DNA from: Oscillospiraceae bacterium
Lineage (GTDB): Bacteria; Bacillota; Clostridia; Oscillospirales; Oscillospiraceae
Assembly (NCBI GenBank): GCA_017518225.1
Contig: JAFWVV010000056.1
Span: 1-48,081 of the forward strand
Reading direction: 5' to 3'
Length of the DNA: 48,081 nt
Both the position numbers and the translations under genes were made by a program. This document shows positions 42,090 to 48,081 of the stretch, in pieces. The notes beneath the pieces were generated by a model. The model was not told the DNA's origin. It was given only the letters and a program-made list of their open reading frames with translations, and made no database searches. Within the stretch, counting starts at the first letter, position 1. Each line of letters opens with the position of its first letter.

Positions 42090-42755
42090 GTGTATATCTC
42101 CGCATTGTTTCAAAACAGCGCCTGCATGGTGTGCATCAAGCCTGCGGGGGTCAACGCGCAGAGCATTGGTATGCCCGAACGATTGGAGCAGCAGTATGGC
42201 GGCGCGTTTTTTTGCGTCCATCGCTTGGATCAGGCGGTGGGCGGCGTGATGGTCTATGCGCGCAGCCGCGAGGCGGCGGCGATGTTGTCAAAACAGATCG
42301 CCGGGCAAAAGCTGGAAAAGGAATATCTGGCGGTTGTGGAAGGCTGTCCGCAGGAGCGCACGGGTCTTTTGCGCGATCTTTTATATCATGACGCTGTACG
42401 CAACAAGAGCTATGTTGTCAAGCGCAAGAGAAAGGGCGTGCGCGAGGCCTCGCTTTCCTACGAGCTGCTGGAAGCCACGGAGACAGAGGCGGGAATGTTA
42501 AGCCTTGTTCGGGTGTGCTTGCATACGGGGCGCAGCCATCAGATCCGCGTACAGTTTGCCTCGCGTGGCCTGCCGCTCGTCGGCGACCGTCGCTACGGCA
42601 GCCGGACGGACGCTGCGATCTCACTTTGGTCAGCGGCGCTGGGCTTTGACGAGCCGGAGAGCGGACGGCATATGTGCTTGGAGGCGCCGCCGCCGGAGCA
42701 ATGGCCATGGTCTTGCTTTTCGCGTTTGAAGGAACAGGGAGGAATGAGGATTTGA
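42090..42755 (+). CDS. RluA-family pseudouridine synthase without S4 domain
   Basis: The 221-residue protein has the RluA core: CIKPAGVNAQS, the catalytic Asp motif VHRLDQAVGGVMVYARS, KEYLAVVEG and TGRSHQIRVQFASRGLPLVGDRRYGS. It lacks an S4 domain and is short, like the RluA/YabO-type tRNA or rRNA enzymes; the target cannot be named. GTG at 42090 is chosen because GAGGTGA lies just upstream, but the promoter position would leave that site outside or at the edge of the transcript, so an internal start at 42125 is possible. Its stop overlaps the next start (TTGA). Confidence 0.88.
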   Translation: MYISALFQNSACMVCIKPAGVNAQSIGMPERLEQQYGGAFFCVHRLDQAVGGVMVYARSREAAAMLSKQIAGQKLEKEYLAVVEGCPQERTGLLRDLLYHDAVRNKSYVVKRKRKGVREASLSYELLEATETEAGMLSLVRVCLHTGRSHQIRVQFASRGLPLVGDRRYGSRTDAAISLWSAALGFDEPESGRHMCLEAPPPEQWPWSCFSRLKEQGGMRI

Positions 42756-44509
42756 ATATAACGAATGTTATCAGCCTGCTGGGCGGCGTGGCGCTGTTTT
42801 TGTTCGGCATGTCGCTGATGGGCGAGGGGCTGAAGCGTGTGGCCGGAAACCGGATGGAGCTCGTGCTTTACCGCTTGAGCAGTACGCCGGTACGCGCGGT
42901 GCTGCTCGGTGCGGGTGTGACGGCGATCATTCAGTCGTCCTCCGCTACCTCTGCGATGGTTGTAGGCTTTGTCAACTCCGGCATGATGAAGCTGATACAG
43001 GCGATCGCCGTGATCGAGGGCGCCTTGATCGGCACCAGCGTAACCGGCTGGATCATCTGTCTGTCAAGCATCCAGGGCGCGGGCTGGGTTTCTCTGTTGT
43101 CCACCTCGACGCTCTCGGCGATGGTGGCGGTCGCGGGCATCATTCTGCGCATGTTTTCGGACAAGCAAAGCCGCCGTCACGCAGGGGATATCCTGCTGGG
43201 CTTTGCAGTGCTGATGTTTGGGATGCAGACGATGAGCGGCTCGGTTGAGCCGCTGCGGGAGAGCCCGGTGTTTATCGAACTGATGACAAGCTTTTCCCAT
43301 CCCTTGGTCGGCATTTTTGCAGGCGCTGCCTTTACGGCGATTTTGCAAAGCGCCTCTGCTGCTGTCGGTATTCTGCAGGCCTTGAGTATGACGGGCGCGA
43401 TCGAGTTGGCGGTGGCCTGGCCGCTGCTGCTGGGTATCGCGATCGGCTCTTCGGTTCCGGTGCTGCTGTCGGCCCTGGGAGCGAGAACGACGGCCCGCCG
43501 CGCCGCCTGGCTGTATTTGATTGTGCAGGGTGTTGCCGTCATTGTATTCGGTGCTATCTACTATGCGATTGTCGGCGCCTTTGATTTGAAAATCGGCAGC
43601 ATTGTGATGAACCCGGTCTCCATTGCCGCGATCAATACGGGTTTTCGTGTGCTGAGCATTGCGCTGCTGCTGCCCTTTAACCGCTGGATGATCGCGTTGG
43701 CCGAGCGTTTGATCCGTCCCAGCGAGGCGGAGTCCGAGGCAAATGCATCCATTGACCGGCTGGATGAGCGCTTTCTCGCACACCCGCCGCTGGCAGTGGA
43801 GCAAAGCCGCCTGACGATGAACGATATGCTCAAGGCCGCGAGAAAGAACTTTATGGCCGCGCTGGAGTTGCTGGAGCATTTTAGTGACGAGGCTTATCGC
43901 AAGATTGAAGAGACTGAGCAGCGGGTGGATATGTTTGAGGATAAGATCGGCAGCTATCTCGTGCGGCTGAACACGCAGGAACTGGATCCGAGGCTCAACG
44001 CCGAGGCTTCCAAAATTTTGCACACGCTCAGTGACTTTGAGAGAATCAGCGACCATGCGATCAATTTGGCAGACGTTGCCCGCGAATTGGACGAGAAAAA
44101 GTTTCATTTTTCCGAGACCGGACGGAAAGAACTGCAGGTTTTACTGGCGGCGGTTCGGAAGATTATGGAGTTGTCCTTCGATGCATTCCGGGATAACGAC
44201 GTGGACAAGGCCTATCGGGTCGAACCCCTGGAGGAGCGCATCGACGAGCTGTGCGACGAGCTGAAGCTGCATCATGTGGAGCGCCTGCAGCGCGGCGCCT
44301 GCTCCATCAATCAAAGCTTTGCCTACAACGACCTGCTGACGAATCTCGAGCGTGTGGCCGACCACTGCTCCAACGTCGCAATTGCGGTGATCGAGCTGCA
44401 GGAGTCCGCGTATGATGCTCATGATTATGTAAACCGCCTGCGTCAACTGCGCGCGCATCACTTTGACAACTATTACGAGGAATACTGCAATCGTTTTCAG
44501 CTGGAATGA
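42752..44509 (+). CDS. Na/Pi cotransporter family protein with PhoU-like domain
   Basis: The 585-residue protein has two repeated Na/Pi-cotransporter units (GGVALFLFGMSLMGEGLK, IIQSSSATSAMVVGFVNSG; then FTAILQSASAAVGIL), where the QSSSA/QSASA motifs form the transport site. A C-terminal PhoU-like helical bundle (about 370-575) follows. It should import or export phosphate with sodium, with the PhoU part regulating it. The start is TTG at 42752, eight bases after GGGAGG, and it overlaps the previous stop codon, so translation is coupled to the RluA-type gene. Confidence 0.92.
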   Translation: MNITNVISLLGGVALFLFGMSLMGEGLKRVAGNRMELVLYRLSSTPVRAVLLGAGVTAIIQSSSATSAMVVGFVNSGMMKLIQAIAVIEGALIGTSVTGWIICLSSIQGAGWVSLLSTSTLSAMVAVAGIILRMFSDKQSRRHAGDILLGFAVLMFGMQTMSGSVEPLRESPVFIELMTSFSHPLVGIFAGAAFTAILQSASAAVGILQALSMTGAIELAVAWPLLLGIAIGSSVPVLLSALGARTTARRAAWLYLIVQGVAVIVFGAIYYAIVGAFDLKIGSIVMNPVSIAAINTGFRVLSIALLLPFNRWMIALAERLIRPSEAESEANASIDRLDERFLAHPPLAVEQSRLTMNDMLKAARKNFMAALELLEHFSDEAYRKIEETEQRVDMFEDKIGSYLVRLNTQELDPRLNAEASKILHTLSDFERISDHAINLADVARELDEKKFHFSETGRKELQVLLAAVRKIMELSFDAFRDNDVDKAYRVEPLEERIDELCDELKLHHVERLQRGACSINQSFAYNDLLTNLERVADHCSNVAIAVIELQESAYDAHDYVNRLRQLRAHHFDNYYEEYCNRFQLE

Positions 44510-44519
44510 AAAAGACAAG

Positions 44520-44549
44520 GAGGTCGGGGAACATTTTGCCCCCGACCTC
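44520..44549 (+). terminator. hairpin after the phosphate transporter gene
   Basis: GAGGTCGGGG (44520-44529) pairs with CCCCGACCTC (44540-44549) around a 10-base loop. A strong U-tract is missing. Confidence 0.65.
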
Positions 44550-44587
44550 GTCATATAGACAGAACCAATAGAAAGGTGGGTCCATCA

Positions 44588-45922
44588 ATGATGAAAAAAA
44601 GAATGATTAGCTTGCTTCTCGCGGCGGCTTTTTGTCTGTCGCTGGCCGCCTGTGCCAGAGCGCCGGAGCAGGGCAGGCCTGAAAACAGCAACGGCGGCGA
44701 GCGTGTGCCGACACAGACGCAGCCTGCCGCACCGAGCTCGACCGACACATCGTCAGCGACGAATCCGTCAACGGCTGTGCCGACGGAGAAACCGGTCAAT
44801 ACGAGTGGGAATGATATTCCCCGCTCGGGAGTGGGCGCTTTTACGGAAAAGTGCCTCTCCGAGCTTTTGGGAGATCTCAAGGGAGAAAACGGCGTTTGTT
44901 CGCCGCTGAATATCTATATGGCGCTGGGGATGCTCTGTGAGCTGACAGATGGCGAAAGCCGTAATCAGCTTCTGGAGCTGCTCGCTTGCAGCGATATGGA
45001 CGAGCTGCGAGAAGAACTCCGTGTGCTCTGGGCGAGCGCCAACAGCGATACGGATGATCTGACTCTGCTGCAGGCTGCATCGCTGTGGCTGAGCGACGAG
45101 ATCGCTTATAACGAGGAAACGCTGCGGCGTCTGGCGGAGACCTATGGCGCCGAGAGCTTCAGCGGTCAGATGGGCAGCGCGGACTTTAACCGGCAGCTGC
45201 GTGACTGGGTTGACGAGCAAACCAGGCATCTGCTGGAGAATGAGAGCAAGGAACTCGAACTGATTCCACAGACGGTGATGGGACTTGTAACGACGCTGTA
45301 TTTATACGCAAAATGGTCAAATCCGTTTGAAGAATCGTTCACAAAGGAGCAGGTCTTTTATGCCGAACAGGGAGAGCAGACGGCGCCCTTTATGCATCAG
45401 ACCTCCAGCATGGCCTACTACGAGGGAGAGAGATTTCGCGCAGTGCGTCTGCCGATGGAGGGCGGCGTTGGCATGTGGATTCTGCTGCCGGACGAGGACA
45501 GCTCCCTGCAGGAATTGATTGAGCGGGGCGGCGCAGCGGCGCTGCTGTGCGATACACAGACGCAGGAGACTCTGGAACAGACCCGGATTAAACTCTCGCT
45601 GCCGAAGTTTGACGTGGAGAACGGTGCGGATTTGATTGATCATCTGCAGCGGCTCGGCGTGAGCGATATTTTTGCTCCTGATACAGCGGACTTCTCGCCG
45701 CTGTCGGAGGAGCAGGCCTATGTCTCGGAAATTCTGCATGCTGCGAGAGTAAAGGTTGACGAATACGGCTGCGAGGCGGCCGCCTTTACCGCGATTCTCA
45801 TGAAGTCGGCGGCGACACTAAAGGAGCCGGTCGAATTCGTTTGTGACAGGCCCTTCCTGTTTGCCGTCACCATGGACGGCGGGCCGATCCTCTTTGCAGG
45901 GGCTGTCAACAGCATGGAATAA
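44588..45922 (+). CDS. lipoprotein serpin (serine protease inhibitor)
   Basis: The 444-residue protein begins with a lipoprotein signal peptide (lipobox LAAC, Cys near residue 22), a Ser/Thr/Pro-rich spacer (about 25-75) and then a full serpin fold: NGVCSPLNIYMALGML, LTLLQAASLWLS, LPDEDSSLQELIE, and the C-terminal CDRPFLFAVTMDGGPILFAG. The hinge of the reactive loop (EYGCEAAAFTA) has the short side chains needed for insertion, so it should be inhibitory. The scissile region reads MKSAATLKE, with Ala at or near P1, which points to elastase-like proteases. The ATG follows GAAAGGTGG. It is anchored outside the membrane. Confidence 0.93.
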   Translation: MMKKRMISLLLAAAFCLSLAACARAPEQGRPENSNGGERVPTQTQPAAPSSTDTSSATNPSTAVPTEKPVNTSGNDIPRSGVGAFTEKCLSELLGDLKGENGVCSPLNIYMALGMLCELTDGESRNQLLELLACSDMDELREELRVLWASANSDTDDLTLLQAASLWLSDEIAYNEETLRRLAETYGAESFSGQMGSADFNRQLRDWVDEQTRHLLENESKELELIPQTVMGLVTTLYLYAKWSNPFEESFTKEQVFYAEQGEQTAPFMHQTSSMAYYEGERFRAVRLPMEGGVGMWILLPDEDSSLQELIERGGAAALLCDTQTQETLEQTRIKLSLPKFDVENGADLIDHLQRLGVSDIFAPDTADFSPLSEEQAYVSEILHAARVKVDEYGCEAAAFTAILMKSAATLKEPVEFVCDRPFLFAVTMDGGPILFAGAVNSME

Positions 45923-45946
45923 GCCGTAAAACATCCCAAAAAAACA

Positions 45947-45984
45947 GACGCCCTTGTTCAGAGAGAGCTCCGAACAAGGGCGTC
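45947..45984. terminator. bidirectional terminator after the serpin gene
   Basis: GACGCCCTTGTTC (45947-45959) and GAACAAGGGCGTC (45972-45984) form a perfect 13-bp stem. The A-run to its left gives a U-tract for the minus-strand operon, and the serpin gene ends from the other side. Confidence 0.85.
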
Positions 45985-46047
45985 GTTGCATGTTGTCTTT
46001 TATCTAAAAACTATTAAGGCAACACCGATGAGAAGAAATGAAAAAGC

Positions 46048-46530
46048 TTATGATAAAACCCCGGAGGGAGAGCAGGAGAGCGAAACAGACAGCGTTTTTG
46101 AATGCAAGGAGCCTTGCTTGAATTTACAGCTTGCCGTCGCGGTGCTTCCGCTGCAGCCGGCGCTGCCGGAAACAAACTTCCAAGCCGAGTCTGTGATCGA
46201 ATAGCTGTATTTTGCGTTTGTGGCGGTCGCTGAAGAGCCGTTATAGCTGAACGTGCCTGTAACCGTTGCCGATAAAACAGCTTGTCCGTTGGCATTATAG
46301 TATGCATTCGTTTTTGAAGCGGTTTTTGTCGCTCGGGCGCCGCCTTCTGAAAAACCGATTTTCAAACTCTCTCGTAATTCTGTGATCGTTGTGATGCAAT
46401 AGCTGCCGTCCTCAAAAACGGTTTTGGCAGAATGGATGATTGTCTGATCCGTATTTGCAGCCAAGGTGGTTGATGAAAAGAAAGCTGTAATCAATAGCAC
46501 GCAAATAAGGAAAGACACTATTTTTTTCAC
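46048..46530 (-). CDS. small secreted protein
   Basis: The 160-residue protein has a signal peptide (about 1-25, ending STTLAA) and a mature part rich in Ser, Thr, Ala and Gly. The mature part shows a beta-pattern core, VTGTFSYNGSSATATNAKYSYSI split over two strands, and two cysteines (GCSGS, SCKF) besides SLSCS near the end. I recognise it as a type common in gut Firmicutes but without known function. The start is GTG at 46530 preceded by AAGGAGGG. It is the third gene of the PadR/HAAS operon, so its expression is probably PadR-controlled. Confidence 0.8.
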   Translation of the reverse strand: MKKIVSFLICVLLITAFFSSTTLAANTDQTIIHSAKTVFEDGSYCITTITELRESLKIGFSEGGARATKTASKTNAYYNANGQAVLSATVTGTFSYNGSSATATNAKYSYSITDSAWKFVSGSAGCSGSTATASCKFKQGSLHSKTLSVSLSCSPSGVLS

Positions 46531-46566
46531 ACTAACCCTCCTTATAACAATACAAATCCAAAGGAT

Positions 46567-46941
46567 TTATTCTTCTATAACGCTGATATCTTCGATGTTT
46601 TCGATTACATAGATGGGGGCATGTACCGACAAATACCGCATATATGCAGCAACGAGCAGCGCCAAAATGAGCGCAATCATACCGGCAATATAATAAGGGC
46701 GAGCCATTTTTCGTTTGCTTTCTCTCGCAATTTCTGCCGGGTCAACGGCCTCCATCAAAGACTGGGCAAGCTCTTCCGGTTTGCCAAACTGCAGCACGAG
46801 CTGTTCGTAATTCATATCTCCGAGATCACTCTCGGCCAGTTCTTCCCGAAAACCGTCCAGCAGCCGCTTTCGTGTTCCCTTGCGGCAGCACAGCTTTCGG
46901 TTGACGTCGCGCAAGTATTTCCGCACAGCCTTATTATTCAT
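46567..46941 (-). CDS. HAAS/DUF1700-like membrane protein
   Basis: The 124-residue protein has a helical N-terminal domain resembling the HAAS signalling domain (YLRDVNRKL, RKRLLDGFREELAES, LVLQFGKPEELAQSLM), then one membrane helix (about 88-107) and a short exported acidic tail. Such proteins are regularly encoded after PadR regulators in Firmicutes, and their role is thought to be membrane signalling. The start ATG at 46941 overlaps the PadR stop by eight bases, so they are translationally coupled. Confidence 0.8.
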   Translation of the reverse strand: MNNKAVRKYLRDVNRKLCCRKGTRKRLLDGFREELAESDLGDMNYEQLVLQFGKPEELAQSLMEAVDPAEIARESKRKMARPYYIAGMIALILALLVAAYMRYLSVHAPIYVIENIEDISVIEE

Positions 46942-47287
46942 GGCTTTCAGCACCACCTTCCACAAGCGACAGGAATATGTCAGACAGCTCTTGATACTCC
47001 GCGCATGTCCGTGTCAAATACGCCCGCCCGGCAGGCGTGATTTGGTAATAGCTTCTGGCGCGCCCGTCAACGACCTCCGTCCTTGCAATCTCAACAAAGC
47101 CCTGCTCCTGCAGACGATACAAAATCGTATACAAAACAGAAACCGTATATTTCCCTCGGCTTCGGGTTTTCATCTGGGAGGAAATCTCATAGCCGTACAT
47201 GGGCTTCTCCCGAAGAATCGCAAGGACAACCAGCGGGCTGGTTGCCCGCTTAAAGTAAGAACTGAAGGAATGGCTGGAATCTTCCAC
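46934..47287 (-). CDS. PadR-family transcriptional regulator
   Basis: The 117-residue protein has the PadR winged helix-turn-helix: SPLVVLAILREKPMYGYEI, the wing VLYTILYRLQEQGFVE and ARSYYQITPAGRAYL. The short length and lack of a long C-terminal domain place it in the PadR-s2 type. The start is GTG at 47287 with AAAGGGGTGATC upstream. It leads the operon with the membrane and secreted proteins and is divergent from a lipoprotein gene, so it probably regulates both and itself. Confidence 0.93.
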   Translation of the reverse strand: MEDSSHSFSSYFKRATSPLVVLAILREKPMYGYEISSQMKTRSRGKYTVSVLYTILYRLQEQGFVEIARTEVVDGRARSYYQITPAGRAYLTRTCAEYQELSDIFLSLVEGGAESHE

Positions 47288-47331
47288 GAACGATCACCCC
47301 TTTGTACGCCAAAATATTTACAAGCAAGTCG

Positions 47332-47360
47332 AGTATACCACAATATCAATAAAATGTCTA
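47332..47360 (-). promoter_or_regulatory. promoter of the PadR operon
   Basis: On the minus strand: TAGACA (47360-47355), 17 bases, TATACT (47337-47332). It is adjacent to a divergent promoter. Confidence 0.7.
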
Positions 47361-47376
47361 CATGATTGATTGACAT
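47354..47376. promoter_or_regulatory. possible PadR operator
   Basis: ATGTCTACAT (47354-47363) and a further ACAT (47373-47376) give ATGT/ACAT dyads, the half-site type bound by PadR proteins, overlapping the -35 region of both divergent promoters. The spacing differs from the classical 8-base gap, so this is tentative. Confidence 0.4.
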
Positions 47377-47399
47377 ATATAGTGGATTTGTGATAATAT
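47370..47399 (+). promoter_or_regulatory. divergent promoter for the micro-lipoprotein gene
   Basis: TTGACA (47370-47375), 18 bases, TAATAT (47394-47399) with an upstream TG giving an extended -10. Confidence 0.55.
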
Positions 47400-47498
47400 G
47401 ACAAATGCAGAGATACGGTGGGCGCAGAAAAAGCGCCGCATCAAAAAGCCGGCGGATCGCCGGCCATTCAGGAGAGGCTGCTGCTTGAGGGTAAATCA

Positions 47499-47633
47499 AT
47501 GAAGATCAATAAGATAAAATGCTTTGTTGTAGTATTTATCGCCGCTTTTATTTTGCTTTGCTTTACATCTTGCGTTCTGACGAAATCTAACCATGATGAC
47601 AATACGCTCGTCGTGGTAGGGACGGAGACTTAG
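47499..47633 (+). CDS. 44-residue micro-lipoprotein
   Basis: A tiny protein with a basic start (MKINKIK), a hydrophobic segment and a lipobox (FTSC) near residue 25, then about 20 polar residues ending LVVVGTET. It looks like a small membrane lipoprotein. The ATG at 47499 has GAGGGT upstream and a plausible promoter lies about 100 bases before it. It faces away from the PadR operon. An in-frame upstream ATG at 47418 is possible but would put 27 residues before the signal, which is unlikely. Confidence 0.55.
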   Translation: MKINKIKCFVVVFIAAFILLCFTSCVLTKSNHDDNTLVVVGTET

Positions 47634-47653
47634 TGCGATTATAAAAAAGCAAA

Positions 47654-47673
47654 CGTGGCAACAGAGCCACGCT
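47654..47673 (+). terminator. hairpin after the micro-lipoprotein gene
   Basis: CGTGGC and GCCACG pair around AACAGA; no U-tract follows, so function is uncertain. Confidence 0.45.
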
Positions 47674-47962
47674 TGACAAACACAGTAAAATGGGGGTGGG
47701 TCCAATGGGCTAAGACAATGCGGGGACGTGAGCTGCGCAAATGAACAGAAAAGATCTCAAAAAAGTTTTCTCTTTTTGTGTCCCCGTTTATGCTTCTCGT
47801 ACGTTATATAGGTAGAGGAACAAACATATAAGCCAGCAGATATCAAACAAAGCTTTTCCCGCCATCAAGTTTTCACACGAGTATAAAAATCTATGGTTGC
47901 TATCATCCGGCAAGGCGCCTGCCGGGTGTTGCAATAATTAAAGAAGAAAGGACAAGAAAGAA
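47674..47962. other. gene-poor region before the last gene
   Basis: From the stop at 47633 to the start codon at 47963 there are about 330 bases without a convincing gene. It holds an isolated TTGACA (47673-47678) with no -10 at proper spacing, a distant inverted repeat (CGGGGAC at 47721-47727, GTCCCCG at 47780-47786), AT-rich DNA around 47800-47900 and a hairpin just before the gene. It may be a long 5' leader. Confidence 0.5.
47907..47925 (+). repeat. leader hairpin before the last gene
   Basis: CCGGCA (47907-47912) pairs with TGCCGG (47920-47925), with a GGCGCC palindrome inside the loop. It lies 38 bases upstream of the start codon. Confidence 0.5.
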
Positions 47963-48081
47963 ATGAAGAAAAGACTTATTTCCGCACTTTTGGTTTTGGT
48001 CATCGCGATCTGCATGTTCCCCGTATCTGCGTTTGCCATCAACCCTAACACTCCACCTTCCGGCTTGGGAAGCAATGAAAC
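47963..48081 (+). CDS. secreted protein, 5' part only
   Basis: The gene runs off the window. The 40 visible residues are a signal peptide (MKKRLISALLVLVIAICMF, cleavage near SAFA) followed by INPNTPPSGLGSNET, the start of a mature exported protein. The ATG has GAAAGGACAAG upstream. No family can be named. Confidence 0.8.
   Translation, partial: MKKRLISALLVLVIAICMFPVSAFAINPNTPPSGLGSNE

Noticed and set aside
45986-46204. Plus-strand frame of 72 codons over the end of the small secreted protein gene
   Set aside because: Antisense to a gene with a clear signal peptide and ribosome binding site.
46880-47365. Plus-strand frame of 161 codons opposite the PadR gene
   Set aside because: PadR is conserved on the other strand; this frame has no start signal or motif.
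1-48081. Search for tRNA, rRNA, insertion sequences, integrases and att sites
   Set aside because: No cloverleaf with CCA-type arm, rRNA-like stretch, transposase motif or flanking direct repeats was seen.

Overview
The window looks like a chromosomal segment of a low-to-mid GC Firmicute of class Clostridia, probably a gut Oscillospirales/Christensenellales-type bacterium. The evidence is strong AGGAGG-type ribosome binding sites, sigma-A promoters with 17-bp spacers, frequent TTG/GTG starts, and gene content (ftsEX with PcsB-like hydrolases, a PadR/HAAS pair, a lipoprotein serpin, a rudimentary TRAP transporter). No rRNA, tRNA, CRISPR array, phage gene or transposase was seen.

Layout. (1) 1-1.64 kb: a partial gene end, a terminator-rich gap, a small membrane-anchored protein and an RsuA-type pseudouridine synthase. 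(2) 1.7-8.7 kb: a cell-division/wall operon with its own promoter: PucR/CdaR-like regulator, ftsE, ftsX, two tandem coiled-coil M23 hydrolases and an S41 (Ctp) homologue that has lost its catalytic Ser and Lys. (3) 8.7-11.7 kb: greA, lysS (with a fused C-terminal tRNA-binding domain) and a small membrane protein, driven by a near-perfect promoter. (4) 11.8-23.9 kb: a surface-glycan locus: DUF4012 protein, PglF-like dehydratase, PglE-like aminotransferase, PglC-like phosphoglycosyl transferase, a DegT-like/FemAB-like pair, a Wzy-like polymerase and a Wzx-like flippase, then an acyl carrier protein and a hexapeptide acyltransferase. (5) 24-29 kb: an acyl-activation module continuing without an obvious break: AMP-dependent ligase, ATP-grasp ligase, MmgE/PrpD protein and acyl-ACP thioesterase, then a LysR regulator. 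(6) 29.9-38.9 kb: an apparent organic-acid pathway: TRAP-type permease plus a tiny partner, a second MmgE/PrpD protein, an AKR7-like aldehyde reductase, a phosphonopyruvate-decarboxylase-like ThDP enzyme, a TIM-barrel protein, an HpcH/citrate-lyase-like C-C lyase and a two-subunit class I fumarase/tartrate dehydratase-type enzyme. (7) 39-45.9 kb: a Wzz-like protein, prmA and a zinc-ribbon protein (minus strand), an RluA-type synthase, a Na/Pi cotransporter-PhoU fusion and a secreted serpin. (8) 45.9-48.1 kb: PadR regulator, HAAS-type membrane protein and small secreted protein on the minus strand, facing a micro-lipoprotein and the start of another secreted protein.

How they may work together. 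Regions 4-5 together could make a membrane-linked amino-sugar glycan that receives an unusual acyl or amino-acyl group delivered by a dedicated carrier protein. Region 6 could import a carboxylic acid and process it through hydratase/lyase steps plus a 2-keto-acid decarboxylase and aldehyde reductase; its substrate cannot be read from the sequence. These two linked loci, with one MmgE/PrpD homologue each, are the best candidates for an undescribed system. The dead S41 protease in the ftsEX operon is the sharpest single-gene oddity.
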